Shown here: positions 1 through 10,616 of the stretch, piece after piece
How positions within the stretch are numbered: the stretch's first letter is position 1
Layout: each line of letters starts with the position of its first letter
NCBI GenBank assembly: GCA_015657535.1
Contig: JADHZB010000227.1
Span: 1-26,781, forward strand
Direction: 5' to 3'
DNA from: Nephromyces sp. MM_2019
Lineage: Eukaryota; Apicomplexa; Aconoidasida; Nephromycida
DNA length: 26,781 nucleotides
Notes under the pieces: generated by a model
The model's database searches: none
What the model saw: only the letters and a program-made list of their open reading frames with translations
What the model was told of the DNA's origin: nothing
Position numbers and translations under genes: made by a program

Positions 1-3000
1 GTCTCAGCTGGTAAGGCTTCATCAGTTTGTGTGTCTGGCAGTGTTTGTGTATCACTTGCCTTGGGAGCAGGTTTTGGAAGGATTTTAGGAGTGGTGGAAA
101 CACTGTCTGTGTTGAGGGATCTAGCTTCTGTTAGGGAAGGCATTTGCTCTGTGGTAGCGTTTGCGTCGCTAGCTGCAGCTGGTGTTTCAGCATCTTTTGT
201 TTTCAATTCGCTAGGAGTTTTATTGAGGACCGTTTTTGTGGCGGCCGACGGTGTCCTCACTTTTGATATCATTGAGGTTGCCTTGGTAGCTGATGAGGAG
301 ATATTTTGTGCAGCCTTTATGGCTGGGCTGCTTTTCCGTGATATGTCACTACCTCTGCGAGATAATGTTTCTGTGGTACTCTCTTTGGCTTCTTGCAAAT
401 CATTTTCACCATGTTCTTGTGGGGTTGCATCAATGGCGGTCTCTTTTTCAACTGGAGGTTTCTCCTCCTGTGGAGGCGGGTTTTCTTTTGAGGAGGCTAA
501 ATCCTCTGCTGTTTTCTCCTCTACTGCTTTATCATCCTCTACTGCTTTCCGTTCCTCTACTGCTTTCTGTTCCTCTACTTCTTTCTGTTCCTCTACTGCT
601 TTCTGTTCCTCTACTGCTTTATGTTCCTCTACTTCTTTCTGTTCCTCTGCTGCTTTCTGTTCCTCTACTGCTTTATCCTCGTCTACCGCTTTCTCCTCCT
701 CTACTGCTTTCTCCTTGTCCCCAACGTCTATCCACTCTTCTTCAATGTTATCTCCAGGTGATATCTCTCCCTGTTCCTCCTTGCTTTCTGTAATCCCTTC
801 GTTTTCCTTTTGGTAGGTTTTATCTGCTGCAATCGCGGACGAAGACCCTCTCTTGCCAGAACCCCTCCGGTAAGCCACGATTGTAGACTTTACAGGCTGA
901 CGGTCTTGCTCAAGGCTTTTATCACTATCCCTCCTTGTCTTAAAGATTTCCCTACCTCCTCCTTCCGTGCGCCTCCCTGCCCTTACGCTTGCGTTGCCGC
1001 TTGCCCTTCTTGTCGCTGTCGTTTGTTCTGTGCTTGTCTTCTCTCTGTTTCCAGTAGCGAAGGGCACGCTGATATCGCTTAACGAGTCGTCACTCCTGTG
1101 TGTATAAAATTCTGATTTGAGCGTCGCCAATTTCTTAGTCTCTATTAAGAGCTGCTTCGTCAGCTCGTTAAGGAAGTTTTTGTCATGGATTACTGTCTGC
1201 AGCTCTGCACTACGACTCAGTAGCTTGGGGTAGAGAAGAAACTTCATCTCGAAGTTATAATTTGGGTTTGATTTCGAATCTTGGGAATATTTTGCTTCTG
1301 TTTCATCTTCAGCCCTTACAGAAGACGGGTTTCGTCTGATGTATCTTTTATCATCTTCCTCCTGATCGTCTTTCTCTCCATCAGCTGATCTATATCCCCT
1401 TAACCCTCCTGAAGTAGAGCCTTGCTTTTCTGTCCTGTCCCGGATCCCTCGACTTACCCGCTGCGTACTTCCTCCCTGGTTGCGTTGCTGACCATTTCCT
1501 ACAGCCTGATTCCCTCCTCCTGATGCCTGCATTACTCCCCCTACATTATCCTGAATGCCTGCACTCCCATAATATCCCTCCCCCAAACCCTGCGAAAAAG
1601 TACGATCGCTACCTTCGCCAGCTGATAATACTGGGCGAAGGCTATCAGCGCCCATATCAGCATTTTGCGCAGCTGCATTCTCGCCATTCTTGTTGGTATT
1701 TGCTGTGGCTTGCTTGCGCTTCTTATTCACTGCTTTAACACCCTTTTTAGCGGTGGTCTTCTTGATCACTTTTTTCTTGGCAGCAGGTGCCAACTTAGAC
1801 TTAGCATTTGGTTTCTTCAAAGGCTTCTTCTTTACAATTTTCAGTTTCTTCCCCTTCACTACCTTACGCTTGATCTTCTTTCCTTTTTTTGTGCCCTTTT
1901 TGATGCCCTTCTTCGCTATTTTCTTGGGTTTTGCGCCAGTTTTTTTTGTTATTGTGGATACACCGTCAGCGTTTGGCTCGGTGTCATTTGCGCTTGCCTC
2001 GCCGAGACCGCTAGGATCAATGCTTATCCTTAGACTTTCGGGAAGTGCATCGATTGCGTCTGAGGTGACACATGTGGAGGTTTTGGAGTCGTATTTTTGC
2101 GGTTTGTGATATACGAGGGTTACTTTAGGAGATTTTCAGATCGAATGGGCTCTTGTGAGGGTCATAATGAAGGGTGCTAGTCTTTTGTGTGTGCGGGAGA
2201 TAAATTGGGATATATTTACCGCTAGGTAGATCGTATCAGTTTAGGAACATGTTTATATGGATTGAAGATTGCTTTAGAGGTATATGTTCTAAATTGTTGG
2301 TTTTGGAGTACTGTAGCTTATGTGCACCATATAACAAGGGCAGGGAGAGGCTATCACATTTTGGAGACATTGAAATGATGGTACCAGTCTGCTGCTATTC
2401 AGCCGCTGACGTGTGTATCACCTCTTCTAGACTGCCACTTTAAGCTGTTAATGCACACTCTGTAGTACAGCAGGCTATTTTTTAAGTTGAATGTACCTTT
2501 TGTAGCTTTCAAAATCTCTCTTGTCTCCTCCAGTCTATTTTCAGCCAAAGAGCCATAAGAAAATAAAGCTTCCGCCGTTACAAGAGAGCATTCATTGAGC
2601 ATCTTCCGAAGAGAGTAGACTCTCGCCAGTAGCTCAGGGGAACAACTTCCTTCAAATTGCTGCATAAGATTGTCGTGTAGGAAGAAGTTTGTGAGTAAGA
2701 ATATGAGGTAGTTGATGCGAGGAAGCACGAGTACGTGAAGTATATTATGGAGCACGAGAAGCTTTATGCGATGGAGTACGCGTAAGTACTCCTTTGTAGT
2801 AAATATTTCCAGGTATGTTCATGTATTCTGCGTGTCTTTGCATGTGGAGCATGTTTTTGCAGTCCTAGAAAGTTTGGCATAAAGGGGGGCTAAACTTTGC
2901 TGGGAAGTGAAAGAGAATATCGTCGATTTCTCAATGATGCACACACTGCTTCTTGATAAACCAGATGGTACAAAATGTAAGCTATCTGTGTTTGCTTTAT

Positions 3001-4620
3001 AGCTACTAAGAAATAGCAAGGGTTATCCATACGACTGCTTGCTGCTGAAATTCCTGCATACGTCAATAGACAGGCTAACGTGCAAATGCACTGATTTAAA
3101 GCTTACCTGAAGGAGCATCGTCTGCTCTGCGGTATTTTCAATCCGTTGTCGAAGCGTTTTTAGTACTGTCCCCATGCTGCATATAAAAGAAATGAATCGG
3201 TTGCTGGGATTACATTTTAGAGATGCAATGCAATCCTCCTTCATGTATTACCACTACCTCCTGCAGAGTGTAGCGAGTGCTGGTTCTATAACAATAAGAA
3301 TGACTACTGATAGCCATGTGATTAGCTCTTTTTGCCACCAAACTACCTCTAGCTTGTCACATGCATATCTTCTGAGCGTATTTTCCCCCAATAACTAGCT
3401 GCTAAACCAACACTCGTTGAATTGCCCTAACCAAGCTCCCCTTCACCAAGCTTGTCCTGCTGAGCTCTTAAAGCCGTAAAAGTTTCTGCTCCTAAGTTCC
3501 CCTCTGTAGACTACACTACTACACTCCGCCCAAGCACATTCCCATCTACCTCTCCTTGGCATACAGCCCCCCACAACTTCCTCCTAAAAGCTGCTGCCCC
3601 CTACTGCAGTACCGGCCGACCCTTCATCAGAACTTTACCTTTCTATAGTTCCTTCTATTTTGCTCTTTTCTTCCTCCAATCTGATTTTATCTTGAATGCT
3701 CTTTTCCAATGATTCTCTTGCGTCTATATAGAGGGTTTGCGCATGAATACACTTCTCTTCCAAGGTTTCTGCACGCTGATTCTTCAGACGTTCTAGCTCG
3801 TTTGATTTTTCCTCTATAGTAAGCCTATTTTCTGATATTAACTTCTTGTTTTCAAGCAGATTATTCTCATATTGGTGGAGTAGTACTCTTTGCTTTTCTT
3901 GGCCTTGTTCACAGGATTCCAGGGCGCTTTCGATTGTTCTTCTCTCATTCTGCAAGTTCAGGATATTTATGAGACTTAATTAGCACAGGGGGGCCTTTGC
4001 ATGGTATATATGCGCTCTATGTTTGGTGTGCATGTATTAGCCGTGCAAGAAAATTCGTTGAGCATGTTTTTATGATTATGCCTTTTGACTTTGAGTTATC
4101 CAGGCAAAAAATATTTTATAGATGCGCATAATAGGAGGAAGGCGTGACGTAATTATCTTTGTGTATGCTTTAGTAGGTTCATTCGCTTGTTTTTTCGCTC
4201 TCTTTTGTGTGTTGCTATTTTTTTGAGCCCATGGTGTTGTGTATGTTTTCACGTATGTGTCCATACTTGTTTTCAATGTAGGTTTTCTAGCGAGTTTCCT
4301 TGCATGTTTTATGCATATTTTGGAAATAAAAGAAGAGCTTTATGCTAGCCAATTTAATTTTCCTGTAGATAACTTAACTTAGCTTTTTGCAGTAGCTAAG
4401 CGTAGAATTATTTCCGCTGGAAATCTGCTATCAAGCGGAAATGCTTACACAATGATGACTTCCCAAAACATCGAAATTAATCCTCTAAGCTCTGGATTCT
4501 TTGCTTTAAGTATCGAATTCAGTGTTCTTATATCCAGTGAAAGTATGTTCTCGCTAAAAAATTGTTTGATGGTGTTAAGCTGTGGTGTGAAGCCTTCTAG
4601 GTTTATGCAATTTTCCCCAC
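1..4620 (-). CDS. Coiled-coil, lysine-rich repeat protein, 3' end beyond left edge
   Basis: Five exons join in phase on the minus strand: 4451-4620 (ending at gtgtaag), 3639-3949, 3107-3176, 2497-2659 and 2122 to the left edge. The phases seen are 0, 2, 0 and 1, and each is completed exactly by the next acceptor. The 3639-3949 exon is a 103-residue heptad-like Glu/Lys/Leu coiled coil. The small exons continue it with LLARVYSLRKML and AENRLEETREIL. The last exon is open for about 2.1 kb. It holds a very basic Lys block (about 1690-1955), Gly/Gln-rich linkers, a sixfold-spaced KAVEEQ repeat (502-717) and a Ser/Thr/Ala-rich stretch. There is no membrane segment. Basic and acidic blocks of this kind suggest a nuclear or cytoskeletal structural protein, but this is inference and no family is recognised. 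A first exon may lie in the Pro-rich frame at 4645-6708. Confidence 0.62.
502..717 (-). repeat. 18-bp coding minisatellite (KAVEEQ repeat)
   Basis: About eleven to twelve imperfect copies of an 18-bp unit, read on the minus strand as six residues (KAVEEQ, with variants KEVEEQ, KAVEEH, KAAEEQ, KAVDED). The unit length is a multiple of three and variants are mostly conservative, so the reading frame is kept throughout. This fits a translated charged helix or spacer within the large minus-strand exon. On the plus strand the same tract gives Ser/Thr/Phe/Cys-rich shadow frames, which I do not regard as genes. Confidence 0.85.
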
Positions 4621-4644
4621 CTATTTCACTATTTCATTGCCCTC

Positions 4645-6708
4645 TCAACGTACCTCGATTGCAGCGAACTCTTCGCTTATATAATCTGTACTTGTACAGT
4701 TGCAGAGTAGGAGGTTGGCAAACCATCCCTTTTGACTCATTGGCTTCACCGAGGGGGACTCAATATCCAAAAAGTCTGGCTTATCATCCATCCCCACAGA
4801 GATTATGCTATGAGGAGTTTGCTGTATCCCCTCTAATATGTTGTCATGCAAGACTTCAGAGGACGAAGATTGTTCGCACGACGACATATCATCCCAGGCC
4901 TCGTCCCCATCAAGCGCTTCTACTTCCAGCATAGAATCAGTTGCTTCCACGTTAGATTCCGGCTTCGGGCTCTTCATTGGTATGCCAAAGGCTAGCCTCT
5001 TTACATGTGGCTGCTTCTTCTCCGCCTTTCTTTCACCTGGCTGTGATTCAGAAATTTTTCGGGGTTCAAGCGCAATCAACTCGTATGTCTTATTCCGTGG
5101 CAGATTGGAAATATCAAACTGCTGGGAAAAAGTCTGGGGAAGAAAGGTCAACTCGTGCGATTCGTTGCTCATTTTGCTCGTAACGTCTCCCTGGTCGATG
5201 ATAGCGGATAAAGCTACTGGCGGATTGCTGTATGACTCTGCTGCGGAGTTTTTTATGTGCGAACCCAAGGCTTTCCTGCTAGTTTCAATTCCCTGTGTAC
5301 CCTCGTTCGTGGTAACTACTTGACTGCTACCATCCCCTAGCATCGATTCTGTGCTTGTGTTTGGAGGTCCTGTAAATTTAATGAGTTCGGCGTTGGGATT
5401 CTCCCATGCTGAGGAGTGAGGGGGATATGGCTGTTGCCCTTGGTGAGGGGGGTAAAACATGTTTAGTCCGTACTTTATGTTATTCCCAGCGTAGCTGTCA
5501 TATGGAGCGTAAAAGTTGGGCTGTATTTGTTGTTGTTCTACTGAAAGTTGACCTCGTGCAGGAGGCGGAGAGGAGTAGTAAAGGAGCGTAGGTGATGCTG
5601 CAGACTCTGCGACTACATTTCGTTTATCCTTAGCAAGCCCTGCAGCTATCGCATCATTCATAGCATAATCAGAAGTCTTTGTTATTCCTAATCCCCTGTT
5701 GTTCGCCGTACTGAATCTCTTATGTAATGGGAGCTTCTCGTTGTAAGAGTTTTGTGGTGTAGACATGCTGGGCATATCCTGCCTATAGTTAAGATATGAC
5801 GAAGATATTTGCGTCTGCGTACTGTAAGGGGGCCGGAAAGAGTCATCTCCCTGGATTTGCCCCCCTCGTTCTGAACCCTGTAATCCATTCCTCTGCAGGA
5901 CAGGGAGAGAAGGATTCATAGCAATATGTTGCGCTTCGGTGTTAGGATAATGCAAGCCATTAGGGGCTTTATTCTCTGCATAAAACATTCGGTCTTTGCT
6001 TACCTGCTGATAAGCTAAAGCTTGGTTAGCAATGGCCTCCTTAGCATCTTTATCTTGAAAATTTCCATCCTTCATTTCGAAAGTCTGAAAACTCCCTCCC
6101 CATGTGTTCTGGGTAACCGCCAAATTAGGATCGACCACATAGTTTGGACGGGTGCTATAACTAACTGGAACAGGCGGATACTGCTGTTGCTGTGGGACAT
6201 TTGCTTGTGGGTATGGCGGAGGATTGTCAAAAGAGTAGTATGCGGGGTCGTAGCCGTTTTCTGCCAGGTAATGATGCTGCACGCCGGAATAGCCAGGCAG
6301 GTTAGCTGCCCTAACTTCATTATTCCTTAGATGGCCAGTGACCAAATTTTTGCTGGCATGCTGAGACTTGCCATTACGTGGTACTGTATGTGGCTGTGGT
6401 AGTATCTTGGTAGCTGAAGGTGTTGGAAGCGTGAACTCTGGTGGTAGTCCATAGAAATCATGTGGAGGAGCTGATGCTATGCTTCGATCCTGTGGAGGAA
6501 TAGGTGAAGCTGAGCGAGGGGGGGGCAATAAGTGAGCCTGATGTGGTGGCATGTAATATTTGCCTGCGGCCAAAGGTGGATGATGCACGGGAGCGGCAAA
6601 ATAGAAAGAATTATCAGGACGAATTAGAGACGAATTTCCTGCCGGTTTAGGGTTGCAGCAAAGAAGATCTTTACAACAAGAAGAGAGGTGGACTTGAGGA
6701 TGCTCCAT
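4645..6708 (-). CDS. Pro/Tyr/Gln-rich low-complexity protein, 687-codon exon
   Basis: A single open frame from ATG at 6708. The N-terminus has two close cysteine pairs (SSCCKDLLCC). It is followed by about 450 residues rich in Pro, Tyr, Gln, Asn and His (for example PPPYPQANVPQQQQYPPVP), then a more charged C-terminal part with an acidic patch (DGDEAWDDMSS), and near the end GWFANLLLCNC, again with close cysteines. There is no recognisable enzyme domain, signal peptide or long membrane helix. The cysteine clusters could be lipidation (palmitoylation) sites, which is inference. The frame ends in TGA seven bases after a good splice donor (GAG|gtacgttgag, about 4653), so it may be the first exon of the neighbouring coiled-coil gene and not a complete protein. 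The joining phase is unresolved: the simple gtacgt donor is phase 0, while the next exon needs phase 1. Confidence 0.7.
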   Translation of the reverse strand: MEHPQVHLSSCCKDLLCCNPKPAGNSSLIRPDNSFYFAAPVHHPPLAAGKYYMPPHQAHLLPPPRSASPIPPQDRSIASAPPHDFYGLPPEFTLPTPSATKILPQPHTVPRNGKSQHASKNLVTGHLRNNEVRAANLPGYSGVQHHYLAENGYDPAYYSFDNPPPYPQANVPQQQQYPPVPVSYSTRPNYVVDPNLAVTQNTWGGSFQTFEMKDGNFQDKDAKEAIANQALAYQQVSKDRMFYAENKAPNGLHYPNTEAQHIAMNPSLPVLQRNGLQGSERGGQIQGDDSFRPPYSTQTQISSSYLNYRQDMPSMSTPQNSYNEKLPLHKRFSTANNRGLGITKTSDYAMNDAIAAGLAKDKRNVVAESAASPTLLYYSSPPPARGQLSVEQQQIQPNFYAPYDSYAGNNIKYGLNMFYPPHQGQQPYPPHSSAWENPNAELIKFTGPPNTSTESMLGDGSSQVVTTNEGTQGIETSRKALGSHIKNSAAESYSNPPVALSAIIDQGDVTSKMSNESHELTFLPQTFSQQFDISNLPRNKTYELIALEPRKISESQPGERKAEKKQPHVKRLAFGIPMKSPKPESNVEATDSMLEVEALDGDEAWDDMSSCEQSSSSEVLHDNILEGIQQTPHSIISVGMDDKPDFLDIESPSVKPMSQKGWFANLLLCNCTSTDYISEEFAAIEVR

Positions 6709-7040
6709 GTTGTGTACGGTTGGGCTCCGGTATATTTTTTCGTCGCTACCAGCTTGGAGTTGCGTGTTCCTTGTAACGTAATCATAAAATTAAGCTTTGT
6801 ATTTTTTTTCGAATTCTATATCTGGAATTTGGTCGTATCCACTTTTATATGTGATTTCATGGAATCTGGAATCCACTTGTTTTCTTGGACTATGATATAC
6901 ATATAGTGTTGCGCTTCTACTTCATCCACTGAACCTTCTTCTGGTTCTCCCTGCTCTTCATTGCTTTTTTAAGGACAAACGAGAAGTCATCCCACTTGAA
7001 AACTGCTGTGATCAATAGAGTTTTATGTCTAGCAATGTAT
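6709..7040. other. Spacer upstream of the Pro-rich gene
   Basis: An AT-rich interval between the start of the 687-codon frame and the 3' end of the next minus-strand gene. It should hold the promoter and 5' UTR of the Pro-rich gene. No convincing coding exon or defined promoter motif was seen. Confidence 0.4.
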
Positions 7041-7044
7041 GTTT

Positions 7045-7050
7045 TTTATT
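7045..7050 (-). promoter_or_regulatory. Candidate AATAAA poly(A) signal
   Basis: AATAAA on the minus strand, about 25 nt beyond the TAG stop at 7074-7076 of the provisional short-exon gene. The position suits a polyadenylation signal, but the motif is common in AT-rich DNA. Confidence 0.35.
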
Positions 7051-7073
7051 TGAATAAAAATTAGCCAACTGAG

Positions 7074-7774
7074 CTAGTTCTTCCGGCTGCCATGGATATT
7101 TACATCTGAAAACCCCTTCAGAACATGATGCAGAACTTGCTGCTTGTGATATGCTCCTCTGGAGGAAGAATCATAAACAAATCCCCCAAAGGAGGGATTA
7201 TCCAGTCCTTTTGTGAACAGCTGCAGCGATGTCAGATATCTGTTTAAACACTCACAGGTGGCTCAAGCAAGGAAGATTTTCAATTTAAGTGCGAACTCCG
7301 TACCATTAGCCTCCTAGCAGCTTTTTTTAGAGTCGTAACTGTATTTCCATGAAAAACTGAAAGCATATTCCGGTGCCTTTCAGCTGCTTATGGATACATG
7401 CGTGTGCGATATTCACCGCATTAATGCGTATCCAAATTTTTGTTTCCATAAGTTTAAGGATTACGAGCATAGGTGATAGTATCACCTAAAAGAAGATATC
7501 GACTTCAAGTTTTTACCAGTAAGGGTATCGACCACAAGTTAACCAGCTACTCTGTGCTGAGCTTCCCCCCTCCGATATCTCTTCATCAAAGTTAGCATGA
7601 TTGATACTCCATGCTCGTTATCCTTGAGGTAGCTCCAAAAAGTTCATCTTATTAGGGTTTGAAGCAACTTACACTGTCATCTTTGCGATTCAAGTGCATG
7701 TCTTTCTCATTCTGCGTGTCATGATAAGGCCTGCCCCCTTTTGTTTCCGCTGCTATGTGTACTCTCCACCTTCT
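7074..7774 (-). CDS. Provisional multi-exon gene of unknown function (3' part)
   Basis: Minus-strand exons were found by frame and splice-site matching: 7673-7774 (34 codons, donor AGT|gtaagttg), 7551-7622 (24 codons), one starting at 7485 after ttcttttag (VILSPMLVILKLM), and a terminal exon 7074-7250 (58 codons plus TAG). The first three are all phase 0, with introns of 50 and 65 nt. The link from the 7485 exon to the terminal exon is less sure: about 26-nt and 53-nt introns would work and no single solution stands out. The terminal exon reads well (LDNPSFGGFVYDSSSRG). An upstream exon around 7930-8095 (DVDLALMPAYKHLLYLR) is possible. The family is not recognised. Confidence 0.42.
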
Positions 7775-9042
7775 CTGTAATGCAGTTTCAAAATTGAAAA
7801 ACTGTAATTACGCTAGTTGCCAATGTCATTAAAGATTAATGATACGGTAGCTTTTTTATATGCATATAAATGCACGCGTGCTTTTAAGGGAAAAAAACAG
7901 ATTGGAAATAACTGGGGTGATCACATCCAGCTCAAAAGCAGAGAAGCAGAAGTGCTAGTTTCATATGGGTTCGTAGTCTCATGTGCATTTGCACACAACG
8001 CAAGTATAGAAGGTGTTTGTATGCTGGCATAAGCGCTAAATCTACATCTTTAATATGTTTCTTTGTGCACACGTTAGAGGTCTGAGCACATAAACTAAAA
8101 GTTTGTAATCACATTGAAGTGCTTCTATGCAAAAAAAAGGCGGTGAAAAGCTTATCCACAAAGAAGCTAGTGATAAGAGTGGAGATACAGGAGCTGCGAT
8201 AAGCCGAAAAAGAGCATTCAGAGGAGCTATGAGAAGCAGAGCAACAACATAATATATCCCGCCAGTTTATCGGAAAAATCACGCGAGTGCTAAATCAACA
8301 CAGCGAAAAGCATAGGCCTATAAATTCAGGTCACAAGGATTTTGCGCGATGACACAGCCATTACCATTCCTTTCGCGGCATAAATGTTTTAAGGCAACAC
8401 TTACGCATTAATACAAAAACTGGCTCAAGGAGTCATACAGGCACGTACTAATATGTTTACTATTGGAAAACAAGTCACCCGATGTGTAGTCTTTTTGCTG
8501 GTACACAAATGAATCAGCTGGTTCTAGAAACACACATTTAGTCTCACCAGGTTAATGGCAATAGCGTTTGCCACTTAGAAAAAAAGTGGATAGTCTGTGC
8601 AATATTTTGCGGGTTTTATTACATGTGAAGTATGAATGCCTTATCAAAGAAATCAAAATTTTACGACTTCTAGGTTGCAAAGGTCCGTGAAGGAATCCTT
8701 CGATTGTATTAGTAGTTACCACTGACGGCAGAGGAGCGCGTCACAATCTAGCACCCATATATTCTATTCCACAAGCACACGAAGAATGCAAGAAAATGTG
8801 AGGGTGGAATAGTCTTTTTCTTTCTCCCGGTACTTTGCTAGTCTAGAATTTGGTAAAGGGAAAAAAATGCTCAAGAAATTATAGAAACATACAAGTGTGA
8901 ATGCCATGACCCCTCAAATTAACGGCTTGTGAGAGTCACTGCTACGAGGCTTCCCCATAACATTAACGGTCACGGCAGTGTCTCTACACTTCTCGGAAGA
9001 GAAGAGCGCGACTATATCACGTTCATTTTACATTTATTTTAG
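7775..9042. other. No firm gene; possible extra minus-strand exons
   Basis: No long frame. Two minus-strand stretches read like exons: about 7930-8095, and about 8560-8740 (open for some 60 codons, with VVTTNTIEGFLHG). Their splice sites do not form a consistent chain, and open stretches of this length can arise by chance in DNA of this composition. They may be 5' exons of the gene ending at 7074. Confidence 0.3.
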
Positions 9043-9618
9043 GTGCTAAAGATTCCTTTGTACCACCGCATTGTGATAAAAAACATACTGAGTAACGACT
9101 ACGAGAGAGGTGGTTGGCTATCAAGGGTTAGAAGAATTGTGGCAGAGCTACCGTGTGCATATGCACTATTTTTATACTACGCCTAAAAGCATTGTATGCT
9201 GTAGCAGTACTATACATAGTTGGCATTTATTTTTAGTGATATATATAAATCATTTGAACTTGTATGCCTAGAGGATAAATTGTGTAATCTGCGTATATGT
9301 TTTATTCATACGTTTATGTTTATATATATTTATAGTCGTAGGCATCCACTGACCGTGGGTTGGAATGAAGAAATTTTGGAGGACCTTAGCCCGCTGTTCG
9401 TTTATGTTTTTTATGGAAGTATGCGATACTACGCGTGAATAGCATGGGTTGTATGTGTTTACCACCATTTTCCAGGAGGAATCCCGATATTTATGAGCAG
9501 CTGCGTCGTCATGTAATTTTTCTTTATAGGTTGTATCAGTTTCATCTTTGCCAACGCATGCTTGCAGGCGGTAACGTACCGGAACTACAGTTTCCTGAGC
9601 TAATAGGATGGGAGGATG
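9043..9618 (+). CDS. Provisional plus-strand multi-exon gene, unknown function
   Basis: Exons by phase matching: 9043-9152 (acceptor ttattttag, phase 2 donor cc|gtgtgc), 9237-9281, 9336-9434 (donor gc|gtgaat) and 9476-9618 (acceptor ttttccag). Introns are 84, 54 and 41 nt. The protein reads with alternating charged and aromatic residues: GWLSRVRRIVAELP, HPLTVGWNEEILEDLSP, then NPDIYEQLRRHVIFLYRLYQ. At 9619 there is a good donor (gatg|gtatgtcg). Without it the frame runs to TAA at 9654-9656. The end is therefore uncertain, and more coding may follow. I do not recognise the family. A mitochondrial or ribosome-associated protein is one possibility, but nothing decisive supports it. Confidence 0.45.
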
Positions 9619-9671
9619 GTATGTCGTACCCCTACGAGGATTGTGCGTATAAATAAAGTTGGGACTTACCT

Positions 9672-10090
9672 AGGTCCATGCCAATTTTGTGGATCATGCC
9701 GAAAATGCATGGCTCCCCTCCGCCTGACCGCGAGTGGATATATGAGAGGGGTGTAAACCCTATAGGTTGATTCGTACACACAACATGGATCGTGAAAGCG
9801 CACGCGGGACTAAGGTACTTAGCTTCGTAATAGTGTGTTCCTCAGGTAGCGAACTGGGCTAAGTAAACGGTGTGGAAAGTGTGTGGTGACCCCAATCTGG
9901 GGGACTGCCAAAGTGGATAAAACCTGAAGTAATTCCGTGTGGCACACGCATGGCCATGTGGAAGCTTATTGCCAAAGGAAGAGGCACGCGTACCCAGCAC
10001 AGCATGCACGACACAGCGTGGAGAACGCGCGCGGGTAAAGGCCCCAGCGTTTTTCGGACCTATAGATTTAGCGGAGCCTACACAGCATGA
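9672..10090 (+). CDS. Possible downstream exons of the plus-strand gene
   Basis: After the acceptor cttacctag (9671) one frame reads PPPDREWIYERGVNPIG to a stop near 9770. A second open frame in 9893-10090 reads LPKWIKPEVIPCGTRMAMWK and ends in TGA at 10088. Both look more protein-like than the other frames, but neither joins the exon ending at 9618 in an unambiguous phase. They could be later exons of the same gene or a separate small gene. Confidence 0.28.
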
Positions 10091-10616
10091 CCAAGGGAAG
10101 AATACACAGGGCTCTCGGGTAGGTATAGCACGTAGAGCACTCGCCTGTCAAAACGGCGTGGTCATGAAGGATCTTGTAGTAGAGCACTTCCAAATTGGCG
10201 TTCTCTCCTACTAAATTTGATTAGAAAACGAACTGATATGAGCTATTCTTCAGTTAGTCCATTTGTTTCTTTCATAATTACTTGAGCGCTACCTGTATTA
10301 CAAGGCGCGTGTCTCCGTGCAAACCATTAGCGTACTAGAGCGAGCCTGATAAGCTTAGAGGGGAAAGGAAGGTGCCAATGAACAGTTTATAACTACTTAT
10401 ACAGATTTATAAATAGAATTCTTGTTCTTATACGTAACATGAGTCTAGTAAGCGAAGGGTTTAGCAAGCACATGATGACTCAATGCCTTGCGCAGCAGAG
10501 TATCTGTCTAGCCCAGTATCGGCGCAGTGGATAATGAGGTACCATATTTAATCTGGTAGTTAGTCATTGATAAACGCGCTATTAACATCCAGTGTGCAGT
10601 AAAGTTAGGTATATAC
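10091..10616. other. No supported gene
   Basis: Mixed-composition sequence with short frames on both strands. A stretch near 10115-10190 resembles part of a tRNA by eye but does not fold as one. A short minus-strand frame about 10490-10540 could be an exon of the neighbouring membrane-protein gene, but its phase does not match. Confidence 0.3.

Noticed and set aside
31..816. 261-codon plus-strand frame rich in Ser/Thr/Phe/Cys
   Set aside because: Shadow of the 18-bp KAVEEQ minisatellite and Ser-rich coding on the minus strand. The minus frame is open over 2.1 kb and joins upstream exons in phase.
1690..2109. Phe/Leu-rich 139-codon plus-strand frame resembling a membrane protein
   Set aside because: It is the reverse of a lysine-rich minus-strand block (AAG/AAA codons read as CTT/TTT), so the hydrophobicity is an artefact.
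7472..7486. Perfect inverted repeat ggtgatagtatcacc
   Set aside because: Short (6-bp arms) and overlaps a splice acceptor and exon start; likely chance, no regulatory context.
10115..10190. tRNA-like text (gtagagcactcgcctgtcaaaacggcg)
   Set aside because: It resembles a D-arm followed by an anticodon loop, but the anticodon stem does not pair and no T-arm or acceptor stem was found.
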